Source of the DNA: Rhodococcus sp. IITR03
GTDB lineage: Bacteria; Actinomycetota; Actinomycetes; Mycobacteriales; Mycobacteriaceae
Direction: 5' to 3'
DNA: 9,534 nt
Assembly (NCBI GenBank): GCA_001017865.1
Contig: LATQ01000272.1
Span: forward strand, 1-9,534
Under the pieces are notes generated by a model. It did no database searches. It saw nothing but the letters and a program-made list of their open reading frames with translations, and was not told the DNA's origin. Position numbers and translations under genes: made by a program. The stretch's first letter is position 1, and the number at the start of each line of letters is the position of its first letter. Shown here in pieces: positions 1 to 6,855 of the stretch.

Positions 1-292
1 GGGACAGCGCCGCGATCCGTGCGGTGCGGTGCGTTGCCCGTGGGTGCGCGAGGCCGGTGGGGACGGTGTCGCCGAACCAGTGACGAAGGTCGCGTCGTAG
101 CGGGCCGTGTCGTCCGGGGTGCGGCACAGCGTCGCGCGGCCCGCCCAGTAGACCTGGACGGGATCCCCGACGTCGACGTGTGCGAGGCGCTGCGAGATAG
201 GTAGCGGTGGCATCGAGGGCGACGGGCAGACCGGCGGCAGCGAGGGCGCGGCAGAAGCCGGCCAGCCCGACGACGACACCGGGGGCGGTCGT
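1..292 (-). CDS. CoxE-like VWA-type protein, N-terminal fragment
   Basis: This is the N-terminal part of a protein resembling the CoxE-like/VWA partners of MoxR ATPases; it runs off the left edge. Reading the minus strand gives APGVVVGLAGFCRALAAAGL, then a YLAA segment, then DVGDPVQVYWAGRATL and a tail ending near WFGDTVPTGLAHPRATHR. The LYWAGRATL-type stretch and the FCRALxxAGLPV opening are typical of this family. MoxR and VWA partners are thought to act together as chaperones that remodel or load metal into other complexes. Two small frameshifts are needed: about 187 (two bases lost from a GC run) and about 80 (one base). No ATG or GTG sits in frame at the start; the reading begins near 292 at an ACG codon, so the true start may be hidden by another base error. 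An alternative is a GTG at 279-277 plus one lost G. The VWA metal-binding site itself lies outside the window. Confidence 0.6.
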
Positions 293-1183
293 CGATCCGG
301 CGCTCGGAGAGGTCGAGTCCGGCGCGGGTGACCCGGTCGATGTCCTCGCGGTACTTCAACACGGCACCGAGTGTCGCCGCAGCGGTCGCCGCGTCGAGGA
401 CGTCGCGGTCGAGGGCGATCAGTGCGCGCCCAGTCGAGGGATTCGGCGATCCCCGGGGGCTTCAGGAGGTCCTGTTCGCGGAGCGAGCGCACCGCGTGGG
501 CGATCTGCTCGGCCAGGGGGCGCCCCAGACCGGGTAACCGCCGCTGCAGGATCGCGACCTCGCGTTCGAGATCGGGATGCTCCACCAGTGGTACAGACAG
601 CGGCGCTTGAGCGCGTCGTGCACCTCGCGGGTCCGGTTGGAGGTGAGCACCACCAGCGGTGGGACCTCCGCGCGGATCTCGCCCAGTTCGGGGATCGTCA
701 CCGCGTTCTCGTCGAGCAGCTGGAGCAGGAAGGCCTCGAACTCGTCGTCGGCGCGGTCTATCTCGTCGACGAGCAGCACGCACGGCGAGTCGGTGAGCGC
801 CTGCAGCAACGGGCGGACGAGGAGGTAACGCTCCGTGTAGAGGGAACGCTCGGCGGTATCCGCATCGAGCACACCGTCGCTCGCCGCTTCGAGCGAGCGC
901 AGATGGAGCAACTGCCGGGGAAAATCCCAGTCGTAGAGGGCCTGCGAGGCGTCGATGCCTCGTGGCACTGCAACCGGACCATCGGCAGATCCAGGGACTG
1001 AGCGAGAGCCGCTGCGAGCGAAGTCTTCCCGGTTCCGGGATCGCCTTCGCAGAAGAGCGGCCGGCCCATACGCATCGCAAGGAAGACGACGGTCGCCAGT
1101 CCGTCGTCGGCGAGATATCCCGTGGTCTCGAGAGCAGCCGAGAGTTTCTCGGGTGAATCGATACGCGTCGCGTCGCCGGTCAT
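293..1183 (-). CDS. MoxR-family AAA+ ATPase (CoxD-like)
   Basis: A AAA+ ATPase of the MoxR/CoxD group, which works with VWA-domain proteins such as the one encoded next to it. The restored protein begins MTGDATRIDSPEKLSAALET. It has Walker A GDPGTGKT (about residues 47-54), the MVRLQCHEGIDASQALYDW motif typical of this subgroup, Walker B VLLVDE (about 136-141), a sensor-1 region VVLTSNRTRE, and an ALKRRCLYHW arginine-finger region. The lid domain continues as VEHPDLEREVAILQRRLPGL and ends around AVLKYREDIDRVTRAGLDL. Three frameshifts interrupt it: one G lost at about 958 and one at about 585, and two bases lost from a GC run near 425. The stop is not visible in any frame near 293, so the end is approximate and a base error probably hides it; a fusion to the next gene cannot be excluded. 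The ATG at 1183-1181 has only a weak ribosome binding site. The gene is 56 bp downstream of the zinc-ribbon gene and probably shares its transcript. Confidence 0.85.
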
Positions 1184-1239
1184 GAAGCGAGCCTAGATGC
1201 TCACCCGCCTCCCGACCGGCGACTGCGACAACTATCGGC

Positions 1240-1451
1240 TCAACCGTCGGCGTGCGCGAGCGGCGCGAACTCGCCGGTGAACAGTGTTGCGCATCCGGGG
1301 CACAACGTCGTCGGATGGGTGGCCCAGCCGTTCATCTGGCATAGAGCTCTGCCTGCAGCTTGCTCTGTGCGGCAGTGCGGTAGCAGTGATCGCAATGGTC
1401 GCAACGGAAGACCCACCGGCCACCGGAGAGCGGGTCGCGGTGCGGCATCAT
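1240..1451 (-). CDS. Small CxxC zinc-ribbon-like protein, 70 aa
   Basis: A short gene that I do not recognise as a named family. The first part reads MMPHRDPLSGGRWVFRCDHC followed by DHCYRTAAQSKLQAELYAR, then meets TGA. One lost base at about 1334 restores the continuation NGWATHPTTLCPGCATLFTG and a stop at 1242-1240. With that base the length is exactly 71 codons. Cysteines at residues 17, 20 and 23 and the CPGC pair at 51 and 54 suggest two CxxC knuckles binding one zinc. The start (ATG ATG at 1451-1446) is preceded by GAGGTGG at good spacing, which supports this start. No signal peptide or membrane segment is seen. It lies upstream of moxR on the same strand and is probably co-transcribed with it. 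If the frameshift were real, the product would be a 39-residue peptide with only the first knuckle. Confidence 0.6.
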
Positions 1452-1464
1452 GTCCACCTCGATA

Positions 1465-1488
1465 TCAATAACTCGGTCAATAACTCGG
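1465..1488. repeat. 12-bp perfect tandem repeat, two copies
   Basis: TCAATAACTCGG occurs twice back to back (1465-1476 and 1477-1488). On the minus strand it ends 14 bases before the ATG of the zinc-ribbon gene, just upstream of its GAGGTGG. It is therefore either an operator or part of the 5' leader of that gene. It is more A/T-rich than its surroundings. Confidence 0.85.
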
Positions 1489-1772
1489 TATCCGCGAATC
1501 GATGTCGTGGAATGGTCGGATCGTGCCGGTTCCTCTCAGGGAACCGACTTGCCCATGACGCGGGCCCACCATCCGTCCAACGGGCTCGGATCGGGCCAGC
1601 GGATCGTGTCGTCTGCGATGTGATTAGGCCGGAATACCGTGTCCTGCTGTCCCTGTCCGATATTCGGTGAATCGTGCTGTGCATTGCGCACTGAGGTCAC
1701 CCCTTATTGCTATCGGTGCGTCACTTGGCGGACGCACTCCTACGCACCTCTGAGGCGTTCTTGAATCTTAGC

Positions 1773-1790
1773 CCGGTTCTCCTGAACCGG
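1773..1790 (-). terminator. Hairpin downstream of the merR-like gene
   Basis: Arms CCGGTTC (1773-1779) and GAACCGG (1784-1790) are a perfect inverted repeat with a 4-base TCCT loop. It lies about 37 bp past the stop of the minus-strand MerR-like gene, where a terminator would be expected. There is no T-run on the minus strand, so termination is an inference from position and stem strength. Confidence 0.5.
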
Positions 1791-1826
1791 CCCGGTCTTT
1801 CTGCTGTTTGCGCAGGTAGAGGAGGT

Positions 1827-2153
1827 CTAGGAAGTATGCGGCGGGGGAGGGGGTCTGCTGTCCAGAGTGGAGCGCAGACGGTCGTTGTCCTCCCTGAGGC
1901 CGCGTTGTTCGCCTCGAGTTCGAGGATCCGGCGATTCCGGCGATATTGATTCCGGAGCCACCAGTTCGACGATCCGTTGGACGATCTCGAGATCGTTGTC
2001 GCTGTAGCGGCGCGTTCCGCCTGCCGTGCGTTCGGGGTTCAGCAGCCCTCGGCGTTCGTACAGGCGCAGGGTCTGCGGGTCGAGTCCTGACAGTTCGGCG
2101 GCCACCGAGATGCCGTAGACCCCGCGCCGGGCGCGTAACGGATCTGGCGTCAT
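1827..2153 (-). CDS. MerR-family regulator, HspR-like
   Basis: A small DNA-binding regulator of the MerR family, closest in sequence to HspR, the actinobacterial heat-shock repressor. The N-terminal winged helix-turn-helix is clear at about residues 12-62: [28 protein letters not shown], then [21 protein letters not shown] short helix follows (restored as [34 protein letters not shown]), probably the dimerisation coil, and a proline-rich tail PPPPPHTS. At 109 residues it is shorter than typical HspR proteins. Three single-base losses (about 1955, 1928 and 1898) cancel each other, so the frame is open end to end, but the stretch between them reads as nonsense unless corrected. The ATG at 2153-2151 has a strong GGAGGA site. 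It is divergent from hsp20, so control of that gene, and of itself, is the obvious role. No HspR consensus site (HAIR) is seen; a different palindrome is present. Confidence 0.82.
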   Translation of the reverse strand: MTPDPLRARRGVYGISVAAELSGLDPQTLRLYERRGLLNPERTAGGTRRYSDNDLEIVQRIVELVAPESISPESPDPRTRGEQRGLREDNDRLRSTLDSRPPPPPHTS

Positions 2154-2204
2154 CGTTTCCTCCGGAGTCGGTGTTCTCGGGTCGCGCCGCGGTCACCCGC
2201 GGTC

Positions 2205-2233
2205 TTGACCGAACCTTATCACAGGGCCATAAT
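2205..2233 (+). promoter_or_regulatory. Promoter for hsp20
   Basis: TTGACC (2205-2210) and CATAAT (2228-2233) are separated by exactly 17 bp, a good housekeeping-type -35/-10 pair that stands out in this G/C-rich DNA. Transcription would start near 2240, giving a leader of about 70 bases before the hsp20 ATG. On the opposite strand the same A/T-rich patch offers TATTAT as a possible -10 for the MerR-like gene. Confidence 0.65.
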
Positions 2234-2235
2234 AA

Positions 2236-2257
2236 ATCTGTGTCTACAGACACAGAT
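2236..2257. promoter_or_regulatory. 22-bp palindromic operator candidate
   Basis: The arms are ATCTGTGTCT (2236-2245) and AGACACAGAT (2248-2257), perfectly complementary around a 2-base AC centre. The palindrome begins 2 bases after the -10 box of the hsp20 promoter and covers the likely transcription start. Binding there would block transcription. The adjacent MerR/HspR-like protein is the natural candidate binder. This is inference from position and symmetry; the site does not resemble the HAIR element of classical HspR. Confidence 0.7.
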
Positions 2258-2312
2258 AATCAAACAGAGTGTGGCCGTCACGAACGGCCGGACAGTCGGA
2301 GGTGACAGACCG

Positions 2313-2737
2313 ATGTTGATGCGCACCGACCCCTTCCGCGATATCGATCGCTTCACGCAGCAGGTGCTCGGCACCATGGCACGGCCCGCGGTGATGCCGC
2401 TCGATGCATGGCGAGAAGGCGACCGTTTCGTCGCCGAGTTCGACCTTCCGGCGTCGACGCCGACTCGATCGACCTCGATGTCGAACGCAACGTGCTCACT
2501 GTGCGCGCGGAACGTCCGGAAGTCGACCGGGACAAGGAATTCGTCTCCACCGAGAGGCCGCGAGGCGTCTTCACTCGTCGGCTGTTCCTCGGTGACACTC
2601 TCGACACCGATCGGATCGAAGCACAGTATCGCGGTGGTGTTCTGCGCCTGACGATTCCGGTCGCAGAGAAGGCGAAGCCCCGCAAGATCTCCGTGATCGA
2701 CGCGGAAAGCAACGGACAGGCCGCGATCGAGAAGTGA
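2313..2737 (+). CDS. Small heat-shock protein, Hsp20/alpha-crystallin family
   Basis: An ATP-independent holdase that binds unfolding proteins during stress; a cytoplasmic oligomer, related to the mycobacterial 18-kDa antigen. The N-terminal arm starts [20 protein letters not shown]. The alpha-crystallin domain runs from about residue 35 ([18 protein letters not shown], then [19 protein letters not shown]) to the hallmark beta-9 motif [19 protein letters not shown]. One G is lost from a GG run at 2450-2451; adding it gives exactly 142 codons (141 aa), usual for the family. The ATG at 2313 is favoured by GGAGGTGA at 2298-2305. Transcription is probably from the promoter at 2205-2233 and controlled at the palindrome at 2236-2257. 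The leader carries a small GGCCGT/ACGGCC hairpin (2273-2289). A strong terminator follows the stop. Confidence 0.93.
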
Positions 2738-2747
2738 ACCGCTACGA

Positions 2748-2783
2748 CGAACCGGGTCCGGGGTGATTCCCGGGCCCGGTTCG
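2748..2783. terminator. Strong hairpin terminator between convergent genes
   Basis: A 15-bp stem pairs 2748-2762 with 2769-2783 (arm CGAACCGGGTCCGGG), with one T-G wobble and a 6-base loop GTGATT. It sits 10 bp past the hsp20 stop and 10 bp past the stop of the opposing dehydrogenase gene, so it can serve both strands. There is no U-tract, as is common for actinobacterial terminators. Confidence 0.8.
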
Positions 2784-2793
2784 GCTGCGTCCA

Positions 2794-3971
2794 CTACGGT
2801 TTCAGACAGATCTTGATGGCGCCGTCCTGCTTCTTCTGGAAGATCTCGTACGCGTGCGGTGCGTCGTCGAGCGGGAGGCGGTGGGTCGCGAAGTCGTCGA
2901 CCCCCAGCGGATCCTCGTCGGTCAGGAGCGGCAGGATCTCCGGGACCAGTTCAACACGTTGGCCTGACCCATGTGGAGACGGATCTGCTTGTCGAACAGG
3001 GTGAGCATCGGCATCGGATCCGCCGCCCCGCCGTACACGCCGCTCAACGAGACCGCACCACCACGCCGCACGACGTCGATCGCGGTGTACAGCGCGTGGA
3101 GACGGTCCACTCCGGCCTTCTCCATGAACGGCTCGGCGATCGCCGACGGCAGGAAACCGGCGGCACTCTGGGCGAGCTTCGCGACGGGCGAGCCGTGCGC
3201 CTCCATACCCACGGCGTCGATCACCGAATCGGTACCGCGCCCGTTCGTCATGTCACGGATCATGTCGCCGGGGTTGTTGTCGACCTCGCGCAGATCGACG
3301 ACCTCGATGCCGCGGGAGGCCGCGCGGGCCAGTCGCTCGGGGACCATGTCCACGCCGATCACGCGGGCACCCTTGTGCGCCGCGATGCGCGCGGCCATCT
3401 CACCGATGGGGCCGAGGCCGAGCACCGTGACACTCCCACCGTCGGGGATCTCCGCGTATTCGACGGCCTGCCACGCGGTGGGCAACACGTCGGAGAGGTA
3501 GACGAAACGGTCGTCGGCCGGCCTTCCGGGACCTTGATGTGGGTGGCGTCGGCATGGGGGACGCGCAGGTATTCGGCCTGCCCGCCGGGCACGCTGCCGT
3601 AGAGCTTCGAGTAGCCGAACAGCGCGGCACCGGTGCCTCCTCACGGACCTGCGTGGTCTCGCACTGCGAATGCAGGCCGTGGGAACACATGAAGCACTGG
3701 CCGCAACACACCTGGAAGGGAATCACCACCCGGTCGCCGGGCTTCAGTTTCGTGACGCCGGAGCCGACCTCCTCGACGATGCCCATCGGTTCGTGACCGA
3801 GGATGTCGCCAGGAGTCATGAAGCTCCCAACACCTCGTACAGGTGCAGGTCAGAGCCGCAGATGTTGGTGGTGGTGACGCGGATGACGGCGTCACCGGCC
3901 TCCTGGATCGTCGGATCGGGCACCGTATCGACGCTCACGTTGCGGCGCCCCTGCCATGTCACTGCCTTCAT
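2794..3971 (-). CDS. Zinc-dependent alcohol dehydrogenase, formaldehyde-dehydrogenase-like
   Basis: A medium-chain NAD(P)-dependent dehydrogenase of the FDH-like group; the substrate is likely an alcohol or aldehyde and cannot be fixed from sequence. The start [20 protein letters not shown] is followed by catalytic zinc residues in [11 protein letters not shown] (Cys38) and GHEPMG (His60, Glu61). A structural-zinc cluster [16 protein letters not shown] follows at about 89-104. The Rossmann fold shows [20 protein letters not shown] and a downstream [11 protein letters not shown]. The C-terminus ends [19 protein letters not shown]. Four single-base losses interrupt it (about 3821, 3637, 3520, 2946), mostly in C/G runs; with them the gene is exactly 394 codons (393 aa), normal for the group. 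The ATG at 3971-3969 has a GAGGAG site 5 bases upstream. It is transcribed away from the DUF6480-like gene and converges on hsp20. Confidence 0.9.
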
Positions 3972-4093
3972 GTCGCTCCTCGGCTCCTCGGGTGCAGGAA
4001 TGTCGGGTCGTACCCGGCACGTGTCCCTCGATGCCTACCCGCGCTCGGAGCGGGCAAACGCCGGACCGGAAGAGGTCGCTGCCGCAGAAGGCA

Positions 4094-4125
4094 GGTTTGC
4101 GGAGTGCGGGGTTTGCGGAGTGCGG
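4094..4125. repeat. 16-bp perfect tandem repeat, two copies
   Basis: GGTTTGCGGAGTGCGG is repeated back to back (4094-4109, 4110-4125). It lies in the divergent gap between the dehydrogenase (start at 3971) and the DUF6480-like gene (start at 4215), about 90 bp upstream of the latter. It could be a pair of regulator half-sites or a simple duplication. The rest of the 3972-4214 gap shows no gene and no clear -35/-10 pair. Confidence 0.85.
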
Positions 4126-4214
4126 GGGAGAGGTATGTCGCCGTAGAACCGAATTCACCGCGACACACGTCTGCGGCCGCTCCACGGGAGCGCAGCCGCA
4201 CAGAAGGAGGTCAG

Positions 4215-4460
4215 GTGACCACGTCGGACCCCGAACATCATGGAAACCAGGATCCCGACCCTGCACGTACCCCGGATCTGGAACCCGGCGGTGGCGTAGC
4301 GCCCGGATCGACGCCCCCCGATTCGGGGACGACGTCCGGGCTGTCCGCCCCGGAACCCGACACGAGGAAGCGGTTCCCCATCAGCGGGTGGCTCACGCTG
4401 CTCGCCGTCGCGGTGATCGTGATCATCTTCGTGGTCGCGATCTTCGGCATCCTGTCCTGA
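4215..4460 (+). CDS. DUF6480-like small membrane protein
   Basis: An 81-residue protein of unknown function matching the DUF6480 pattern known from actinobacteria. It has a hydrophilic N-terminal half with DPDPARTPDLEPGGGVAPG, then STPPDSGTTSGLSAPEP. A basic TRKR step leads to one C-terminal transmembrane helix, SGWLTLLAVAVIVIIFVVAI, ending FGILS. The disordered, acidic, proline-rich part would face the cytoplasm or the outside depending on topology; the TRKR before the helix favours a cytoplasmic N-terminus. The start is GTG at 4215, chosen because AAGGAGG (4204-4210) is correctly spaced and because family members start just before the DPDP motif; a longer open frame upstream has no such support. 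This is the only gene in the window with no frameshift. It converges on the response regulator gene, 34 bp away. Confidence 0.85.
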   Translation: MTTSDPEHHGNQDPDPARTPDLEPGGGVAPGSTPPDSGTTSGLSAPEPDTRKRFPISGWLTLLAVAVIVIIFVVAIFGILS

Positions 4461-4494
4461 CGGTTCGGCCGGAGCCGCGCCGCGGAGCTTCTCG

Positions 4495-4943
4495 TCAGCG
4501 TCCGCGACGCGGTAGCCGCACGACCTGCACGAAGAATTCGTCGATCTGCTTCACGGCACCGATGAACTGGTCGAGATCGACCGGCTTGGTGACGTACGCG
4601 TTGGCGTGCAGCTTGTAGCTGCGGAGAATGTCCTCCTCGGCCGACGAGGTCGTGAGCACCACGATCGGGATGTCGGACAGTTCCGGATCGGACTTGATCT
4701 TCGTCAGCACCTGCCGGCCGTCGTACTTCGGCAGGTTCAGATCGAGCAGGATCAGATCCGGGCGCGGCGCGCCTCGTGGTCGCCCCGGCGGTACAGGAAG
4801 TCGAGTGCTTCCGCCCCGTCGCGGACGACGTGGAGGGCGTTGCCGATCTTGTTGTCCTCGAATGCTTCACGGGTCATCAGCTCGTCGCCGGGATCGTCCT
4901 CGACCAACAGGACGTCCACCGGTCGGGCAGGGGGATATGTCAC
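4495..4943 (-). CDS. CheY/Rcp1-like single-domain response regulator
   Basis: A stand-alone receiver domain that takes phosphate from the histidine kinase encoded immediately upstream; it has no output domain. It begins [20 protein letters not shown], giving the acidic pocket. The phosphorylated aspartate is in [10 protein letters not shown] (about Asp68), the switch threonine in [11 protein letters not shown], and the conserved lysine in [12 protein letters not shown] (about Lys120). The [19 protein letters not shown] signature places it with the Rcp1-type regulators that partner phytochrome-like or PAS/CHASE kinases. One G is lost at about 4771; restored length is exactly 150 codons (149 aa). 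The GTG at 4943-4941 is supported by GAGGAG that overlaps the kinase stop codon, so the two genes are probably translationally coupled. Confidence 0.92.
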
Positions 4944-4954
4944 GATCGTGCTCC

Positions 4955-6591
4955 TCAGGCCGTGGTCCCCTGCTTCTGCTCGACGGGGCGTGATGCGGTT
5001 CCGAGGGTGAAGCAGATTCGAGTGCCTCGGTATGAGTATCGCCGTACTCGGTGTCGATCCAGATTCTTCCCGCGTGATACTCGACGATTTTCTTGCACAG
5101 CGCCAGTCCGATACCGGTGCCTGGTAATCGTCGCGAGGATGCAGCCGCTGGAAGATGACGAACACCTTCTCGGCGTACTCGCTGTCGATCCCGATGCCGT
5201 TGTCGGTGACGCAGAAGTGCCACTGCGGACCGTCCGACTCGTCCTCGACTTTTTCGCACTCGATCCTGATCACCGGGGTGCGATCGGGATGTTGGAACTT
5301 GATGGCGTTGCGACCAGGTTCTGCCACAGCATCGTCAGCAGAGTGGGGTCGCCGGTGAGCTCGGGGAGGTCGTCGGGGCGTTCGATCTGCGCCTGTGACT
5401 CCTCGATGGAGGCAGAGAGGTTGAACAACGCCTTCTCGAGCGGTCGGCCGAGGTCGACCCGGACGTAGGCGTCGTGAACGCGTCCGACCCGGGAGAAGGC
5501 GAGCAGATCGCTGATCAGCACCTGCATCCGCTTCGCGCCGTCGACGGCATACTCCACGTACTGCCGTCCCCGATCATCGAGGACGTCGCCGTACCGCTTC
5601 TCGAGCAACTGGCAGAAGGACGCGACCTTCCGCAGCGGTTCCTGCAGGTCGTGCGATGCGACGTAGGCGAACTGCTCGAGTTCGGTGTTCGAGCGGCGGA
5701 GTTCCTCGGCCTGGGAATCGAGATCCTCGGTCTGTTTCGCGAGCAGGGTCTGCTGCTTCCGGGAGTCCGCCAACGCGTCCGCGATACGACCGCGCATCGT
5801 CTCGACATCGAGGGCGAGTGCCGGATGTCCTTCGGTCCCTGGGGGTAGATGTGCTGGTAGAAGTTCTCCTCCAGCGCGACCCGGCGGCTGGCCCGGCGAA
5901 GCCTTGCGAGCGGCACGGCGACGAGGTTGTGGACGAGAACCACCGTGGCGAGACCGGTGAGGATGAACGTGATCACCATCGCGATCAACACCGAATTGCG
6001 GATGGTGCGGGACTCCGCGAGTTCGTCGAGGTCCTCCGCCAGGACATCGGAGAGAGCGTTGTTCTCCTGGGCGAACATCGACCGGATCTCACCGAAGGCC
6101 AGCCGGTCCTGCTCGGCCAGGGCCGGATCGACGGGACGAGGCTCCCCGGGAACGACGGTCTCGATGATCGGCTCTGCGTACTGTGTCCGCCACTGCGCAG
6201 CGGCGGCCTCGATCGTGTCGATGTCGGCGAGCAGATCCGGATGCCCGGCGAGGAGCACGCGAAGACGATCGAGCGCGACCTGCTGGTTCTCCTGACCCGC
6301 ACGGTACGGCCCGAGGAAGACGGGTTCGGTCGTGAGCGCGTACCCGCGGACCGCGGTCTGTTGATCGAGCAGAGCGGTCTGCAAGTTGAAGGCCTGCGTC
6401 ATCGCCGGCTGGATCCGCTCGGTCACCTCGTCGGTGATCTGCACGGTGCGCTGGATGAAGATCCCGCCCACGATCGAACCGACGACGGCGAACACCGCGA
6501 GGAGCGCGAACGCCAACTGGAACCAGCTCTGCACGGCCAGCCGCGAGGAGATGCGCTCGATACGCGGTTCGGGAACCGAAGGATCCCTCAT
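4955..6591 (-). CDS. Membrane sensor histidine kinase with CHASE3-like domain
   Basis: A membrane-bound sensor kinase that phosphorylates the adjacent response regulator. Restored length is exactly 547 codons (546 aa). TM1 is at about residues 24-46. An extracytoplasmic helical sensor spans about 47-198 and is CHASE3-like: AFNLQTALLDQQTAVRGYAL then TTEPVFLGPYRAG. TM2 is at about 200-222, followed by a short HAMP-like linker (VPLARLRRASRRVAL) and a coiled coil (ADALADSRKQQTLLAKQTED). The HisKA box is ELEQFAYVASHDLQEPLRKV, with His at about 314. The ATPase domain shows an N box NLVxNAIKF, G1 DNGIGID and G2 GTGIGLALCKKIVE. The C-terminus is restored as GTRICFTLGTASRPVEQ. Four single-base losses (about 5821, 5311, 5120, 5025) split it. 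The ATG at 6591 has only a distant GGAG, so the start is less certain. The signal sensed is unknown. Confidence 0.92.
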
Positions 6592-6855
6592 CGCTGCACC
6601 GTCGCTCCGACTTCGGCGGAACGCACGAAACCGATCACATCCACCCCAGCTTCCCGGTCCGTGCCCGATTCGCGCCTACGGGCGACGAATCCCGACGGCG
6701 GTGCGGTCCCGGACCTGTCGGTCTGCGAACACACGTATGGTCGGGCTGTCTGTTGAACCCGAATGCGAACTGTAGCCGACCGGTGGAGCCGTCCCGATCC
6801 GGCCACGGGCCGAAGCGGCTGCACCGAGTGCCGGAACGCGACTAGGGTCGGTCGC
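6592..6855. other. Divergent intergenic region, kinase and LLM oxidoreductase
   Basis: About 264 bp without a supported gene, between two divergent genes. It contains a hairpin with arms GATTCGCGCC (6667-6676) and GGCG-A-CGAATC (6681-6691), a TACG loop and a one-base bulge. This lies about 75-125 bp upstream of the kinase start on the minus strand, so it may be part of the kinase leader or an operator. I see no promoter that I would defend. Confidence 0.4.

Larger units (their letters stand above)
1452..1826. other. Non-coding gap with repeats and hairpins
   Basis: A stretch of about 375 bp between two minus-strand genes with no convincing gene; open frames here lack a ribosome binding site and family-like composition. 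It holds a 12-bp tandem repeat (1465-1488). It also has a hairpin with arms CGGTTCC/GGAACCG at 1527-1533 and 1540-1546. A second hairpin has arms GTGCGTC/GACGCAC at 1716-1722 and 1731-1737, with a further ACGCACC at 1742-1748. A third hairpin at 1773-1790 is listed separately. It should contain the promoter for the zinc-ribbon/moxR genes, but I cannot point to a good -35/-10 pair. Confidence 0.5.

Noticed and set aside
207..1001. Long plus-strand open frame (264 codons) opposite the MoxR gene
   Set aside because: It is antisense to a clear AAA+ ATPase, is rich in Arg/Gly/Ala with no family motif, and has no ribosome binding site. It is a by-product of high G/C at third positions.
1284..1684. 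Open frames of about 80-130 codons on both strands in the gap
   Set aside because: Mixed composition, no ribosome binding site, no recognisable motif, and they cross hairpins and the tandem repeat.
1716..1748. tRNA or other structured RNA gene
   Set aside because: There is a simple hairpin with an extra GTGCGT copy, but no cloverleaf, TTCGA loop or CCA-adjacent acceptor stem.
2859..3602. Plus-strand open frame of 247 codons opposite the dehydrogenase
   Set aside because: The minus strand carries zinc-site and Rossmann motifs of a dehydrogenase; this frame is its shadow.
3843..4214. N-terminal extension of the DUF6480-like protein in the same frame
   Set aside because: It overlaps the dehydrogenase start, lacks a ribosome binding site, and the GTG at 4215 has an AAGGAGG and matches the expected start before DPDP.
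5656..6756. Plus-strand open frame of 366 codons opposite the histidine kinase
   Set aside because: The opposite strand encodes recognisable kinase motifs and two membrane segments; this frame has low-complexity Arg/Asp-rich composition and no start signal.
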